Below, one piece after another: positions 43,599-52,375 of a stretch of DNA of 64,000 nucleotides (positions are counted from its first letter, which is position 1; each line of letters opens with the position of its first letter). This DNA comes from Agrobacterium larrymoorei. GTDB taxonomy: Bacteria > Pseudomonadota > Alphaproteobacteria > Rhizobiales > Rhizobiaceae. The stretch is from the NCBI RefSeq assembly GCF_005145045.1, contig NZ_CP039692.1, positions 878,501 to 942,500 of the forward strand. Reading direction: 5' to 3'. The notes under the pieces were generated by a model. It saw only the letters and a program-made list of their open reading frames with translations, was not told where the DNA came from and made no database searches. A program made the translations under genes and the position numbers.

Positions 43599-44671
43599 CG
43601 TGAGGCCACCTTCTCGAATGCCACCTTTTCATCGGGACGAAGGAATTTCGCACCCTCGACCACGACGACCTCACCCTCTTTCAGGCCCTGCTTCACAATG
43701 AAATTTCCTGTTTCATATTCATCGACTTCGATCTCACGCAAGGTAGCTTTGGACGTTGCAGGATCGACAACCCAAACAGCTGGTTTTCCATCTGTTGCGG
43801 ACATGGCAGACCAAGGCAGCTCCATGGCGGATTGCGGCTCATATTTGAATGCGCCCTTGACGGCGGCGCCGAGCGGCATGGGCACATCGGCTGCCAGCCC
43901 CACCTTCACCTTCACCGTTCCGGTGGAGGAATCGATTGTCGGAGATACTTCCCGCACCTGTGCCGTCACCTCGCGCGTCGGATCCAGCAGCAGCGTTATC
44001 TGGACATCCGGCTGAATCGGGCGCCCGAGGAAGAGCGTTTCCACCACTTCGAAAATCGCATCTCGCGGTCCGTCCTGCGCCAGCGTGAAAATAGCGGAAG
44101 CCGCCTGCGCCACCTGCCCGACTTCGGCATTGCGCGCAGTGATCACGCCATCCTGCTCTGCCCTCAGTTCCGTGTAGGAAAGCGTGTCTTGAGCGGTCCC
44201 CAACTGAGCTTCAGCGGAAGCCTCGCTGCCTTGCGCCGTGGAAAGCGCTTCCTGCGCCTGATCGAGCGATGAACGGGTCGTCACCTGCGTATCGAACAAC
44301 TTTTGCTGACGGCTGAAAGCCAGTTCCGCCTGAATGCGCTGCGCAACCGCAGCTTCGAGATTTGCCTGAGCAACGGCAAGATCGGCCTCCTGCTCTTCGG
44401 CATCAATCCGCGCAAGAACCTGCCCGGCTTTGACGTGGTCTCCAACGTCAACCGTGCGCTCCACAATCTTGCCACCCACCCGGAAGGACAGATCGGACTG
44501 CACGCGCGCCTGTATTTCGCCGGTGACGGCGCCGCCCGAAACCAGCTGCTTGCTCTCGACCGTCACGACACGGACATGGCGAGGCTCCGCCTCTCCCCCA
44601 CCTTCCTGCTGGCTACACGAGGTCAGAAAACCGGCGCTCGCGATTAGGAGGACGCTAACAATGTGCTTCAT
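43595..44671 (-). CDS. RND efflux periplasmic adaptor, first copy
   Basis: A 358-residue membrane-fusion protein starting with leader HIVSVLLIASAGFLTSCSQQ (lipobox LTSC). Family blocks: DLSFRVGGKIVERTVDVGDHVKAGQVLARID, a helical hairpin with repeated AEA/AQ heptads, then ARNAEVGQVAQAASAIFTLAQDGPRDAIFEV. It is the operon-first gene, divergent from the TetR gene at 44782. Sequence is clearly distinct from the second adaptor, so this is not a simple duplicate. It overlaps it by four bases. Confidence 0.92.
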   Translation of the reverse strand: MKHIVSVLLIASAGFLTSCSQQEGGGEAEPRHVRVVTVESKQLVSGGAVTGEIQARVQSDLSFRVGGKIVERTVDVGDHVKAGQVLARIDAEEQEADLAVAQANLEAAVAQRIQAELAFSRQQKLFDTQVTTRSSLDQAQEALSTAQGSEASAEAQLGTAQDTLSYTELRAEQDGVITARNAEVGQVAQAASAIFTLAQDGPRDAIFEVVETLFLGRPIQPDVQITLLLDPTREVTAQVREVSPTIDSSTGTVKVKVGLAADVPMPLGAAVKGAFKYEPQSAMELPWSAMSATDGKPAVWVVDPATSKATLREIEVDEYETGNFIVKQGLKEGEVVVVEGAKFLRPDEKVAFEKVASR

Positions 44672-44710
44672 GGTCAGACCTTATCATCGAAATATTCTGA
44701 ATGCGTATAT

Positions 44711-44730
44711 TTGACTGACTGGAAAGTCAA
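44711..44730. promoter_or_regulatory. Inverted repeat between RND operon and TetR (operator candidate)
   Basis: TTGACT (44711-44716) and AGTCAA (44725-44730), eight bases apart, lie in the 110-base gap between the divergent genes. TetR-family regulators bind such palindromes, so repression of both the pump and the regulator is likely. Confidence 0.6.
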
Positions 44731-44781
44731 TGATAACTTCAGGACTGGTTAAATTGGAATGAACGAAATGCTGGAATATCA

Positions 44782-45438
44782 ATGTTCAAGAATTGCCCGA
44801 TGAAGCGCGGAAAAGTGAAGCTGACACGCGCCGAACAGAAGCAGCTGCGCCCGGGGCAAATTCTGGACGCGGCATTTACCGAATTCGTGAAGAACGGTTA
44901 CGCCGCAACGCGCGTAGAGGACATTGCAGAACATGTGGGTGTCACCAAGGGCACGGTCTACGTCTATTTTGAAACCAAGGAAGTTCTGTTCGAGGCAACG
45001 ATCCGTCATGGCTCGACATCCTTTGCAGACATCGTAAAGCACGCAGACACCTATCACGGCACGCCTGCCCAGAGACTGAAATCACTGCTTGAGGCACTGT
45101 ACGGATATCTGGCCAGCGACAACCAGAACCGCGAAGTTCTCAAGCTCGTCATTTCCGAAGGTCAGAAGTTTCCCGATATTGTCGAAAGACATGACCGGGA
45201 CGTGATTCAGCCCTTGATGAAAATGATAACCGAGCTTGTTGACGAAGGCGTGAAGGCTGGGGAGTTCAGAAGCGACAGCGTCGTTTTCCCTGAACTGGTC
45301 ATGGCTCCTTTGATGACACTCGCCGTGTTGCGCATCATCTTCGACGACCGCAAGAAAATGGATGTCGAAGCCTTTCTCAACGCCCATCTCGATCTTCTCA
45401 TGAACGGGTTGCTGGAGAAGCGAAATGACCACCCCTAA
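44782..45438 (+). CDS. TetR family regulator of the RND pump
   Basis: A 218-residue regulator (an ATG at 44800 is an alternative start). The DNA-binding helix-turn-helix is clear: ILDAAFTEFVKNGYAATRVEDIAEHVGVTKGTVYVYFETKEVLFEA, ending in the TetR-type YVYFxxKE. Residues ~80-218 form a ligand domain. Divergent from the RND operon, with an inverted repeat between, so it most likely represses the pump and is relieved by its substrate. Confidence 0.93.
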   Translation: MFKNCPMKRGKVKLTRAEQKQLRPGQILDAAFTEFVKNGYAATRVEDIAEHVGVTKGTVYVYFETKEVLFEATIRHGSTSFADIVKHADTYHGTPAQRLKSLLEALYGYLASDNQNREVLKLVISEGQKFPDIVERHDRDVIQPLMKMITELVDEGVKAGEFRSDSVVFPELVMAPLMTLAVLRIIFDDRKKMDVEAFLNAHLDLLMNGLLEKRNDHP

Positions 45439-45607
45439 CGCGGATGAGCGCCACGGTCGCTTCAGAATAAAAAACGCACTTATGGTGGCGATCAGCCTCG
45501 TCATTCTTATCGCGACGAGCGAGACCACAAAGGGCGGCGAACCGGCCAGAAGCGGAGCTATCTTCCAGCCGGTCAACGTCAGTCAGGCCGTTATCAAGCG
45601 CTTCTGA
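45425..45607 (+). CDS. Possible small membrane protein, 60 residues
   Basis: Frame starting at ATG 45425, overlapping the TetR end by 14 bases and preceded by GGAGAAGCGA. One hydrophobic segment (NALMVAISLVILIATSE) after a basic N-terminus, then a polar tail (GGEPARSGAIFQPVNVSQAVIKRF). Its end overlaps the convergent ClC gene. It might be a real translationally coupled gene or chance; no family recognised. Confidence 0.4.
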   Translation: MTTPNADERHGRFRIKNALMVAISLVILIATSETTKGGEPARSGAIFQPVNVSQAVIKRF

Positions 45608-47378
45608 GATAAGGCCGCCGTTCCAGTTCCGCTGCGCGCTGCTTGCGACGCAGGTGTAACAGGTCTTTCCGCGTCACGAGCCCAATCAGGACATTCGAAC
45701 TGTTGACGATGGCAACGCGTCCGGTATTTGCGCCTAGCATAAGGTCCGCTATCGCGCCGACCGTATCTTCCTCATGACCGGCAACGAGATCACGTTCGGC
45801 AAGCTTATCACTCAATGTTTCCGTGCCATGCGTTTCCTGTTGCCACAAAAGGATGTCGGCTCTCGAAACGACACCGACCAGCACGCCATCCGGCTTCACA
45901 ACCGGATAGGTGCGGTGCGTTTCCTGGCTGGTGAAGAACTCGATCACCTCACTTATTTTCATGGTTGCAGGCAGCGTATCGACGTCACGAATCATGATCT
46001 CGGCAGCACGAGTCAGTTCGAATGCGTCCACCGCATATTCGCGCGTGATGTGCTGGCCACGTCTTGCGATTTTCTCGGTCAGTATCGAGCGTCGCATCAT
46101 CAGCACCGTGACCGAGTAAGCTGCAATCGTTGCGATGAGCAACGGGATTGCCATCCCGAGATCACCGGTGATTTCGATTGCGAAGAAGATGCCCGTCAGC
46201 GGCGCACGCATCGTTCCGCCCATCATGGCCGCCATTCCAAGCAGCGCCCAGATACCCGGTTCGCCGGGAAGAAACAGACCAACGAGATAACCCAGCGCGC
46301 CGCCAAGAATGAGCAGAGGCGCCAGCACGCCGCCCGAAGTGCCAGACGAAAGCGCGATCAGCCAAATGCCGGATTTGACCAGAAGGATGGTGAGAATGGC
46401 CTGCGCAACGAAATGGTTCGCGAGCAGGTCGGCGATGATATCGTACCCGACGCCCAGCGCTCTGGGCTCGATGAGGCCGCCGAGACCAACCGCAAGCCCT
46501 CCCAGAGCAGGCCACCACATCCAGTGAATGGGCAGCTTCTCGAAGAAATCTTCTATTCTATAGAGGAGGACAGTCATCAGCCCGGATTGCAGCCCCGCGA
46601 CTATGCCGACGAGAGCGCAGAGAAACAGGCCCCACCACGGAAGATCATAGGAGAAATGTGTCGCAAACAACGGACCGGAGCCGAAATAGAAGGGCCGCCA
46701 TGTTATGGAAACAGCAGCGGCGACAGCGACCGGAATGAAGCTTCTCGGCTTCCATTCAAATAGCAGAAGCTCGACCGCCAGCATCACAGCCGCAATCGGC
46801 GATCCGAAAATCGCCGTCATGCCCGCAGCAGCGCCCGCGACAAGCAGGGTTTTCCGTTCTGCCGAACTCATGTGGAAACACTGCGCGAAGAGCGACCCGA
46901 TGGCCCCGCCAGTCATGATGATCGGGCCTTCGGCACCGAAAGGCCCGCCGCTACCAATCGATATGGCGGAAGACAGCGGCTTGAGGACAGCCACTTTGGG
47001 CGACATCCTGCTTCCACCAATCAAAATCGCCTCTATGGCTTCCGGAATGCCGTGTCCGCGAATTTTTTCCGATCCGAACCGCGCCTTGAGCCCTATGACC
47101 AGTCCGCCGAGAACCGGTGCTGCGACCATCCACAGAGACGGGTGTACATCGGCGAAACTGACGGCTTCGGTGCTGATCCGACCCATCCAGACGAGATTGG
47201 TGACGAGTTCAATCAACTTCACGAGTATCCAGGCCGCGAATGCGCCCATGGAGCCGACGAGGACGGCCATCAGAATAAGAACGAGCACACGTCTGTCTGT
47301 CGTGAAATCGCCTGCAAGCTTTCTGGCAATCTGGCCGCCTCCCTGCGGCGGCTCAAGTGGTGAATGAAAATCGGTCAT
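45594..47378 (-). CDS. ClC-type chloride channel/antiporter with CBS domains
   Basis: A 594-residue membrane protein with start ATG 47378; the upstream open frame is discarded. ClC landmarks: the first selectivity loop reads RGHGIPEAIEAI (usually GSGIP), the gating glutamate is in GSGGPFGAEGPI and the third site in LTGIFFAIEITGD. Residues ~465-580 form two CBS domains (MIRDVDTLPATMKISEVIEFF; VNSSNVLIGLVTRKDLLHL). Conducts or exchanges chloride for protons by family knowledge; the His in the selectivity loop is a notable change. Divergent from a MarR gene with a palindrome between. Confidence 0.92.
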   Translation of the reverse strand: MTDFHSPLEPPQGGGQIARKLAGDFTTDRRVLVLILMAVLVGSMGAFAAWILVKLIELVTNLVWMGRISTEAVSFADVHPSLWMVAAPVLGGLVIGLKARFGSEKIRGHGIPEAIEAILIGGSRMSPKVAVLKPLSSAISIGSGGPFGAEGPIIMTGGAIGSLFAQCFHMSSAERKTLLVAGAAAGMTAIFGSPIAAVMLAVELLLFEWKPRSFIPVAVAAAVSITWRPFYFGSGPLFATHFSYDLPWWGLFLCALVGIVAGLQSGLMTVLLYRIEDFFEKLPIHWMWWPALGGLAVGLGGLIEPRALGVGYDIIADLLANHFVAQAILTILLVKSGIWLIALSSGTSGGVLAPLLILGGALGYLVGLFLPGEPGIWALLGMAAMMGGTMRAPLTGIFFAIEITGDLGMAIPLLIATIAAYSVTVLMMRRSILTEKIARRGQHITREYAVDAFELTRAAEIMIRDVDTLPATMKISEVIEFFTSQETHRTYPVVKPDGVLVGVVSRADILLWQQETHGTETLSDKLAERDLVAGHEEDTVGAIADLMLGANTGRVAIVNSSNVLIGLVTRKDLLHLRRKQRAAELERRPYLRSA

Positions 47379-47414
47379 CGCAGTCCTTCGGAACGATAAT
47401 AAAGATGCGATGCA

Positions 47415-47437
47415 TTTATATCGTATTACGACATAAA
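47415..47437. promoter_or_regulatory. 23-bp palindrome between ClC channel and MarR (operator candidate)
   Basis: TTTATATCGTA (47415-47425) and TACGACATAAA (47427-47437) are inverted copies with one mismatch, one base apart. It lies between the two divergent start codons (47378 and 47529). Such palindromes are typical MarR sites, so control of both genes is likely. Confidence 0.65.
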
Positions 47438-47528
47438 TCAATATGAGGAGCTTTCGCGGCGGTTGATTTGTATTTATGACGCCAGTTAAATAAGGCGCTT
47501 GAGATATTGAGGTTCGAGGTTTTAAAGC

Positions 47529-47942
47529 ATGGACACCCCAACCGCGTCCGATTATCAGGCGCTGGCAAATTTTCGTCACACGTTGAAGAAGTTTCTCGAA
47601 TTCAGCACATCTGCCGCCCAAGCCGCCGGCGTTCCCCCGCAGCAACATCAGGCTCTGCTGGCAATCAAGGGCCTTCGCCCTGATGAGACCATGACCGTTG
47701 GTTTACTCGCCGAAAAGCTACTGATCGCACCCCACACGGCAGTCGAGCTCACCAATCGGCTGGTAAAAGGTGGCTATATCACCCGGCAACCCGACCTTGA
47801 GGACCGCCGTCGGCAGACGCTGCACCTGACCGATCAGGCAGAAGAGGTCATGTCTCACCTGAGCGCAATTCACCTCAAGGAAATTCGCGAGCTGGCACCG
47901 CAATTGATCAAGATACTGAGCGATTTGCAAGGGCAGCGGTGA
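47529..47942 (+). CDS. MarR family transcriptional regulator
   Basis: A 137-residue winged-helix regulator. Recognition region: GVPPQQHQALLAIKGLRPDETMTVGLLAEKLLIAPHTAVELTNRLVKGGYITRQPDLEDRRRQTLHLTDQ, with the MarR wing DxxDRRRxxLxLT. Divergent from the ClC gene, sharing a 23-bp palindrome, so it probably controls that channel. Effector unknown. Confidence 0.9.
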   Translation: MDTPTASDYQALANFRHTLKKFLEFSTSAAQAAGVPPQQHQALLAIKGLRPDETMTVGLLAEKLLIAPHTAVELTNRLVKGGYITRQPDLEDRRRQTLHLTDQAEEVMSHLSAIHLKEIRELAPQLIKILSDLQGQR

Positions 47943-48048
47943 CACGCATAGTCCGCGATGAACCTTGGCAAAGGGTTCGGCTTCTCTCAAGGAACAATCG
48001 TCACCTGGAAGTGGTTTCTATCCATCATTTGGAGAGAGGAAAATCACG

Positions 48049-48513
48049 ATGACCACAATGACGATGGAAGAGCTGTCGAAAAAGCTCAGTAAAATCGACT
48101 TCTGCATGCTCAATACAAATAGCGGATCCGGACAGATCGGCAGTCGACCCATGAGCAATAATGGCGACGTGGAATATGATGGCGACTCCTGGTTCTTCTC
48201 CTATGGCAGTACGAAAAAGGTCACTGAGATCGAGAAGGACAAATCGGTCACGCTCACCTTTACCGCTCCACCCAGCATCCTTGGAAAGCCCGGAATCTTT
48301 ATCGCGGTCCGCGGCGAAGCAAACCTGATCCGCGACAAGGCGCAGTTCGAAACTCACTGGGTCAAAGATCTGGATCGATGGTTCCCGAACGGCGTAGACA
48401 CCCCAGGCATCGTGCTCATCAAAGTGTCCGCGCGAACAATCGAATATTGGGATGGCGAAGACAATGGGACAATCGAAACCGCTGGCGATGCTGCACGAAT
48501 GGGCGCGGTATAA
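48049..48513 (+). CDS. Pyridoxamine 5'-phosphate oxidase-like (general stress protein 26 type) flavin-binding protein
   Basis: A 154-residue split-barrel protein starting at ATG 48049 with GGAGAGAGG upstream. Sequence: TMEELSKKLSKIDFCMLNTNSGSGQIGSRPMSNNGDVEYDGDSWFFSYGSTKKVTEIEKD, then SVTLTFTAPP and YWDGEDNG near the end, as in the GS26/PPOX-like group. Flavin binding and a stress role are inferred from family. Follows the MarR gene by about 106 bases. Confidence 0.9.
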   Translation: MTTMTMEELSKKLSKIDFCMLNTNSGSGQIGSRPMSNNGDVEYDGDSWFFSYGSTKKVTEIEKDKSVTLTFTAPPSILGKPGIFIAVRGEANLIRDKAQFETHWVKDLDRWFPNGVDTPGIVLIKVSARTIEYWDGEDNGTIETAGDAARMGAV

Positions 48514-48627
48514 ATCGATACCCGGCAGACGACTATATGGTTGTGAAACCGATCCCGTCTCCTTCTTGTGATCGCGGCACCACATGATACTGCTTGGAGA
48601 TAAGGTCATACAGGCGGGAGCCGCGAG

Positions 48628-49293
48628 ATGAGCAAATGGTCCTGGCCGACGATACGCCAGAATTATCTCACCATACCGACGTTGCTGAGATCAATTCCCG
48701 TTGGCGTCGTCATAGCGTCAGGCGTGCTGGCCACGACATGGACACATACGCTTTTAAGCGACCATCAGGACATGGTGGTCCACACCTACGAGGCAATCGA
48801 CACGACGAAGGATGTGCTTATCGCGCTGGATGACGCGGAAACAGGGCAACGAGGGTATCTTGTCAGTGGAGACCGTCGATATCTCGATCCATATAATAAG
48901 GCTCTGGATCGGCTGCATACTCTCCTCGGCAATTTATCGAACAGAGTGTCCGACAACAGTGCCCAGACTGCCCGGGTGACAGCATTACAAGGCTTGGTTG
49001 ACCGGAAGTTGAACGAATTGAGCCACTCCATTTCGCTCCATGACGAGAAGAGTGCAGAAGCTGCTCGCGCCAACGAGATCGACTATATGGCTGTCGGCAC
49101 GATGGATCGAATACGTGACGTCATCGGCCAAATCACAGTCAGCGAACGTGATCTGCTGCAGTCCCGCCAGGCTGAAGTCGAGACTGATGAGCAGCGCATT
49201 CGTATCGTCGCAATCATCGTCGGATTAGCGTCATTTCTCACTCGGGCCGGAGTGGAAATGTATCTGACGAGAAAACGCATGGCGTCTTCTTGA
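48628..49293 (+). CDS. Stand-alone CHASE3 sensor protein, no output domain
   Basis: A 221-residue membrane protein. Helix one (residues ~17-45, RSIPVGVVIASGVLATTWTHTLLS) and helix two (residues ~190-208, RIRIVAIIVGLASFLTRAG) flank a periplasmic CHASE3 domain (TKDVLIALDDAETGQRGYLVSGDRRYLDPY, the CHASE3 core). Such domains usually feed histidine kinases or cyclases; here the protein stops 13 residues after the second helix. Either an unusual stand-alone sensor or a truncated remnant. No second gene with an output domain lies nearby. Confidence 0.8.
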   Translation: MSKWSWPTIRQNYLTIPTLLRSIPVGVVIASGVLATTWTHTLLSDHQDMVVHTYEAIDTTKDVLIALDDAETGQRGYLVSGDRRYLDPYNKALDRLHTLLGNLSNRVSDNSAQTARVTALQGLVDRKLNELSHSISLHDEKSAEAARANEIDYMAVGTMDRIRDVIGQITVSERDLLQSRQAEVETDEQRIRIVAIIVGLASFLTRAGVEMYLTRKRMASS

Positions 49294-49318
49294 TAACGTT
49301 GTAAGCGGCGGCGCCAAC

Positions 49319-49537
49319 TCACTTCTGGGTCGCCTCAAGGTTCTCACATCGATCCAAATCGATGAGCAGGCTATCCGAATTCAGGCAATCGCAGCAAATA
49401 CCAAAGCCATCCTCATCGAAATCGTCATAACCTTTGGCACAACGGCAACAATCGCAAATCCTGCCTCCCCGATGTGACGGGGTCGGTGCAAGTATTTCGA
49501 TTGCCAAAGTATCGTCATGCTCGGCAGGTCCAGGCAT
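49319..49537 (-). CDS. Cys-rich putative zinc-binding small protein, 72 residues
   Basis: Minus-strand gene starting at ATG 49537 with GGAGG five bases upstream. Sequence contains seven cysteines, six of them in paired clusters: ICDCCRCAKGYDD, then GFGICCDCLNSD, plus one near the end (RCENLEATQK). This spacing is suited to a zinc ribbon or similar metal site. I recognise no family. Convergent with the CHASE3 gene. Confidence 0.6.
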   Translation of the reverse strand: MPGPAEHDDTLAIEILAPTPSHRGGRICDCCRCAKGYDDFDEDGFGICCDCLNSDSLLIDLDRCENLEATQK

Positions 49538-49717
49538 CGCAACCTCCGTAAATGAATGATCTCACAAGGAGATGGGAGCTTCATCGGCGATTTTCCAGAT
49601 CACGCGCATCCAGTCGCTTGATGATCAACTGGCAGGCAGTCGAGACGGCAAGTCGCACTTCCTCTGGAACCAAGTCTGCACCGTCCGTGTTGCGTCTGGC
49701 GAACAAGGAGCGGTTGT

Positions 49718-50593
49718 ATGCCACACGTCGATACCAACAATGTTCGGATCAGTTTTATCGAATCCGGTGCAAAACACGGACGACCGGTTTTGCTTTTGCA
49801 CGGCTGGCCTGACGATGCTTCGACGTGGGATGATGTCTCCTCGAGACTTGCTGACCGGGGTTTGCGGCTGATCGCACCCTATCTCCGCGGGTTCGGCGGC
49901 AGCGTGTTCCGCAATGAAGACGCCTTGAGGACAGCCAATAGCGGTATATTGTCCATGGACGCGATAGCACTGATGGACGGCCTCGGGATCGACACCTTCT
50001 CGGTCGTCGGGCATGATTGGGGAGCAGGCATAGCCGAGGGATTGGCCGTCGGCTGGCCACAGCGCGTGGAAAAAATGGCGCTGCTATCCTCGCTGCCTCG
50101 CATGGGCGGACTGAAAACGCCATCTTTCCGGCAGGCACAACGATACTGGTACCACTGGTTCATGGCAACGAAGCGTGGTGCGGAGGCAATAGCCGAGGAT
50201 CCGCACGGCTTTGCCCGCATCCAGTGGGAAAACTGGGGACCTGAAGGCTGGTTTGATGACGCAACATTCGACGCGGTATCGAAATCCTTCGACAATCCGG
50301 ACTGGGTTACTGTTACGCTTCACAGCTACCAGGCCCGATGGGGCGAGGCAGAGGTGGACCCGGCGAGCAAGTGGCTGGAAGACCGGATCAGGGAAACGAC
50401 ATCGTTATCGTTACCCACGATCTATTTTCAGGGACTGGAAGATGGTGTCAATCCGCCTGAGCTTTCTGAAGCTCTGCATGAGAAGTTCTCCGGCCCATTC
50501 GAGCGCATCGCCCTTCAGAATGTCGGGCATTTTCCACAGCGCGAAGATGCTGAAGCGGTTGCCCGCGAGCTTGCCATATTTCTTGCGGCTTGA
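49718..50593 (+). CDS. Alpha/beta hydrolase, epoxide hydrolase/haloalkane dehalogenase type
   Basis: A 291-residue alpha/beta hydrolase. Oxyanion strand: VLLLHGWPDDASTWDDV. Nucleophile Asp in VVGHDWGAGIAEGLA (HDWG as in epoxide hydrolases and haloalkane dehalogenases), later acid in FQGLEDGVNPPEL and base His in NVGHFPQREDAEAVARELA. Substrate unknown; the Asp nucleophile favours epoxides, haloalkanes or fluoroacetate-like ligands over esters. A good AAGGAG precedes the ATG. Confidence 0.92.
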   Translation: MPHVDTNNVRISFIESGAKHGRPVLLLHGWPDDASTWDDVSSRLADRGLRLIAPYLRGFGGSVFRNEDALRTANSGILSMDAIALMDGLGIDTFSVVGHDWGAGIAEGLAVGWPQRVEKMALLSSLPRMGGLKTPSFRQAQRYWYHWFMATKRGAEAIAEDPHGFARIQWENWGPEGWFDDATFDAVSKSFDNPDWVTVTLHSYQARWGEAEVDPASKWLEDRIRETTSLSLPTIYFQGLEDGVNPPELSEALHEKFSGPFERIALQNVGHFPQREDAEAVARELAIFLAA

Positions 50594-50733
50594 AGGCCTT
50601 TCCAGAAATTGAAGCGATCCAACCCTCAGTCCACGAAGGCGCTTTGGCGCTGACACAAAAGGATTACTCGACACGCCCCGAATGCAAGCGTACGAATGCG
50701 ATTGGACGATGTGGTCCCTCGGGGTGTTCTCTT

Positions 50734-50916
50734 ATGTTAGAGTTGTTCGCACGTATTGATGACGCCTTGGCCGATGACGTTGAAATCCAACCTGCGGGCG
50801 TTCTCTGGACTGTCCATACGACCGAACAGGGCAGCCCATCCGAACTGTGTTTCGGAACGGAAGAGGCGGCAAAATTATTTGCATCGGCTGAACGCAGTCG
50901 CCTGCATATCGAATGA
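50734..50916 (+). CDS. Small hypothetical protein, 60 residues
   Basis: Frame from ATG 50734: LELFARIDDALADDVEIQPAGVLWTVHTTEQGSPSELCFGTEEAAKLFASAERSRLHIE. The composition is coherent with a folded alpha/beta domain, but the ribosome site is weak and I recognise no family. The open frame reaches back to 50590, which I regard as noncoding. The surrounding 50,594-51,179 stretch shows nothing else I can support. Confidence 0.4.
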   Translation: MLELFARIDDALADDVEIQPAGVLWTVHTTEQGSPSELCFGTEEAAKLFASAERSRLHIE

Positions 50917-51179
50917 AATCCGAATTGAGCGCTGGTCAGTTACTCCAGATCAAGTTCATGTTCGAGTTCAAAAAGCGTCTCGTCATCGATCTGCCCTCTC
51001 CATAACCGGAGCTGAACAAGCCAATCGTGAGATTATATTTCTGCCCGAGCATTGGGCGCCTCGAAACGCCCTGGTGACGTGGCGATAGATAGGCTTGGAG
51101 ATATCGATTTCACCGGCGGGAACATTCGCAGGCCTCTTACGTTACAAATGTTCTCTCAGCTCTTTTTCCGAGGCACATC

Positions 51180-52334
51180 GTGGTCCAAGCTCAGCGCGCC
51201 GTTTCCGAAGACGAAGCGAAGCAAAACGGCGATCCAGAAGATCGCGAAGTCAAGACTGCCTCCTCTGAAGCGGAACCCGAGCAGAAAGAGAAAAAGCCCT
51301 CGGTTATCCGTCGGCATCCCGTCTGGACAGCGGATATTATTCTTGCCCTGATCGTCGTGGGAATTGCTGCCTACTTTATCTGGCTGGTCTATTTTCATCC
51401 TTACGAGACGACCGACGACGCCTTTGTCGATGCGCGTAGCTTCTCGCTTGCGGCGAAAGTATCGGGCTATCTCGATGACGTCGCCGTGGCCGACAATGCG
51501 CACGTCGAGGCCGGTGCCGTCATCGCCAGAATAGCACCGCGAGATTACCAGATCGCGGTTGATCAGGCTCAGGCGCAGGTGGAAGCTGCAAACGCTTCGA
51601 TTACCAATGCAACTGCACAGATCGACGTTGCTTCCGCCGCCATCGAAGAGGCGAAAGCGCGCGAGGCCTCATCTGGCGCTGCGCTGCAGTTTGCGAAAGA
51701 TGAAGCCGATCGACAGCGCCAACTCCAGCAAGGCGGCGCCGGAAGCCTGCAGACCTCCCAACAAGCCGAGTCAAACTTGCGGCAGGCCCAGGCGGCATAT
51801 ACCGAAGCGCAGGCAAATGTCAGTTCGGCAATGAAGAACAAGGTCGCAGCAGAGGCGCAGCGCACGAGCGCTCAAGCCAGCCTGAAACAGGCCGAAGCGC
51901 AGAAGGAAAGCGCGGACCAGAACCTTAACTACACCACGTTGACGGCAGCACAGCCGGGCCGAGTCGTGAAGATCAGTGGTGCAAAAGGTCAATTCGTTCA
52001 GGCAGGTCAGGCGATAGCCATGTTCGTGCCGGACGAAGTTTGGGTAACCGCCAACTTCAAGGAAACACAGCTGGCAGACATGCGTCCCGGCCAGCCGGTG
52101 GAACTAACGATTGATGCCTATCCAGACCACATTCTGCACGGGAAAGTCGATTCGGTTCAGCCCGGCTCCGGCACCGCATTCTCGCTTCTGCCAGCAGAAA
52201 ACGCCACCGGCAATTATGTGAAGGTGACCCAGCGAGTCCCGGTCAAGATCGTCGTGGAAGAGTGGCCGAAAGATGTTTCGATTGGCCCGGGCATGTCCGT
52301 TGTGCCGACCGTGACTGTTCGCCCCAGAAGCTAA
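51180..52334 (+). CDS. HlyD/EmrA-type membrane-fusion protein
   Basis: A 384-residue periplasmic adaptor. A GTG start at 51180 with GAGG upstream opens a hydrophilic cytoplasmic stretch, then one membrane helix (WTADIILALIVVGIAAYFIWLVYF) and the HlyD core PYETTDDAFVDARSFSLAAKVSGYLDDVAVADNAHVEAGAVIARIAPRDYQIAVDQAQ, with a long alanine/glutamine coiled coil to about residue 250 and then a barrel region. Typical EmrA partner of the MFS pump that starts 42 bases downstream. Confidence 0.92.
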   Translation: MVQAQRAVSEDEAKQNGDPEDREVKTASSEAEPEQKEKKPSVIRRHPVWTADIILALIVVGIAAYFIWLVYFHPYETTDDAFVDARSFSLAAKVSGYLDDVAVADNAHVEAGAVIARIAPRDYQIAVDQAQAQVEAANASITNATAQIDVASAAIEEAKAREASSGAALQFAKDEADRQRQLQQGGAGSLQTSQQAESNLRQAQAAYTEAQANVSSAMKNKVAAEAQRTSAQASLKQAEAQKESADQNLNYTTLTAAQPGRVVKISGAKGQFVQAGQAIAMFVPDEVWVTANFKETQLADMRPGQPVELTIDAYPDHILHGKVDSVQPGSGTAFSLLPAENATGNYVKVTQRVPVKIVVEEWPKDVSIGPGMSVVPTVTVRPRS

Positions 52335-52375
52335 GTCCAGGAACCGGAACGAGGATCGGACAACGAGGATCTGAC

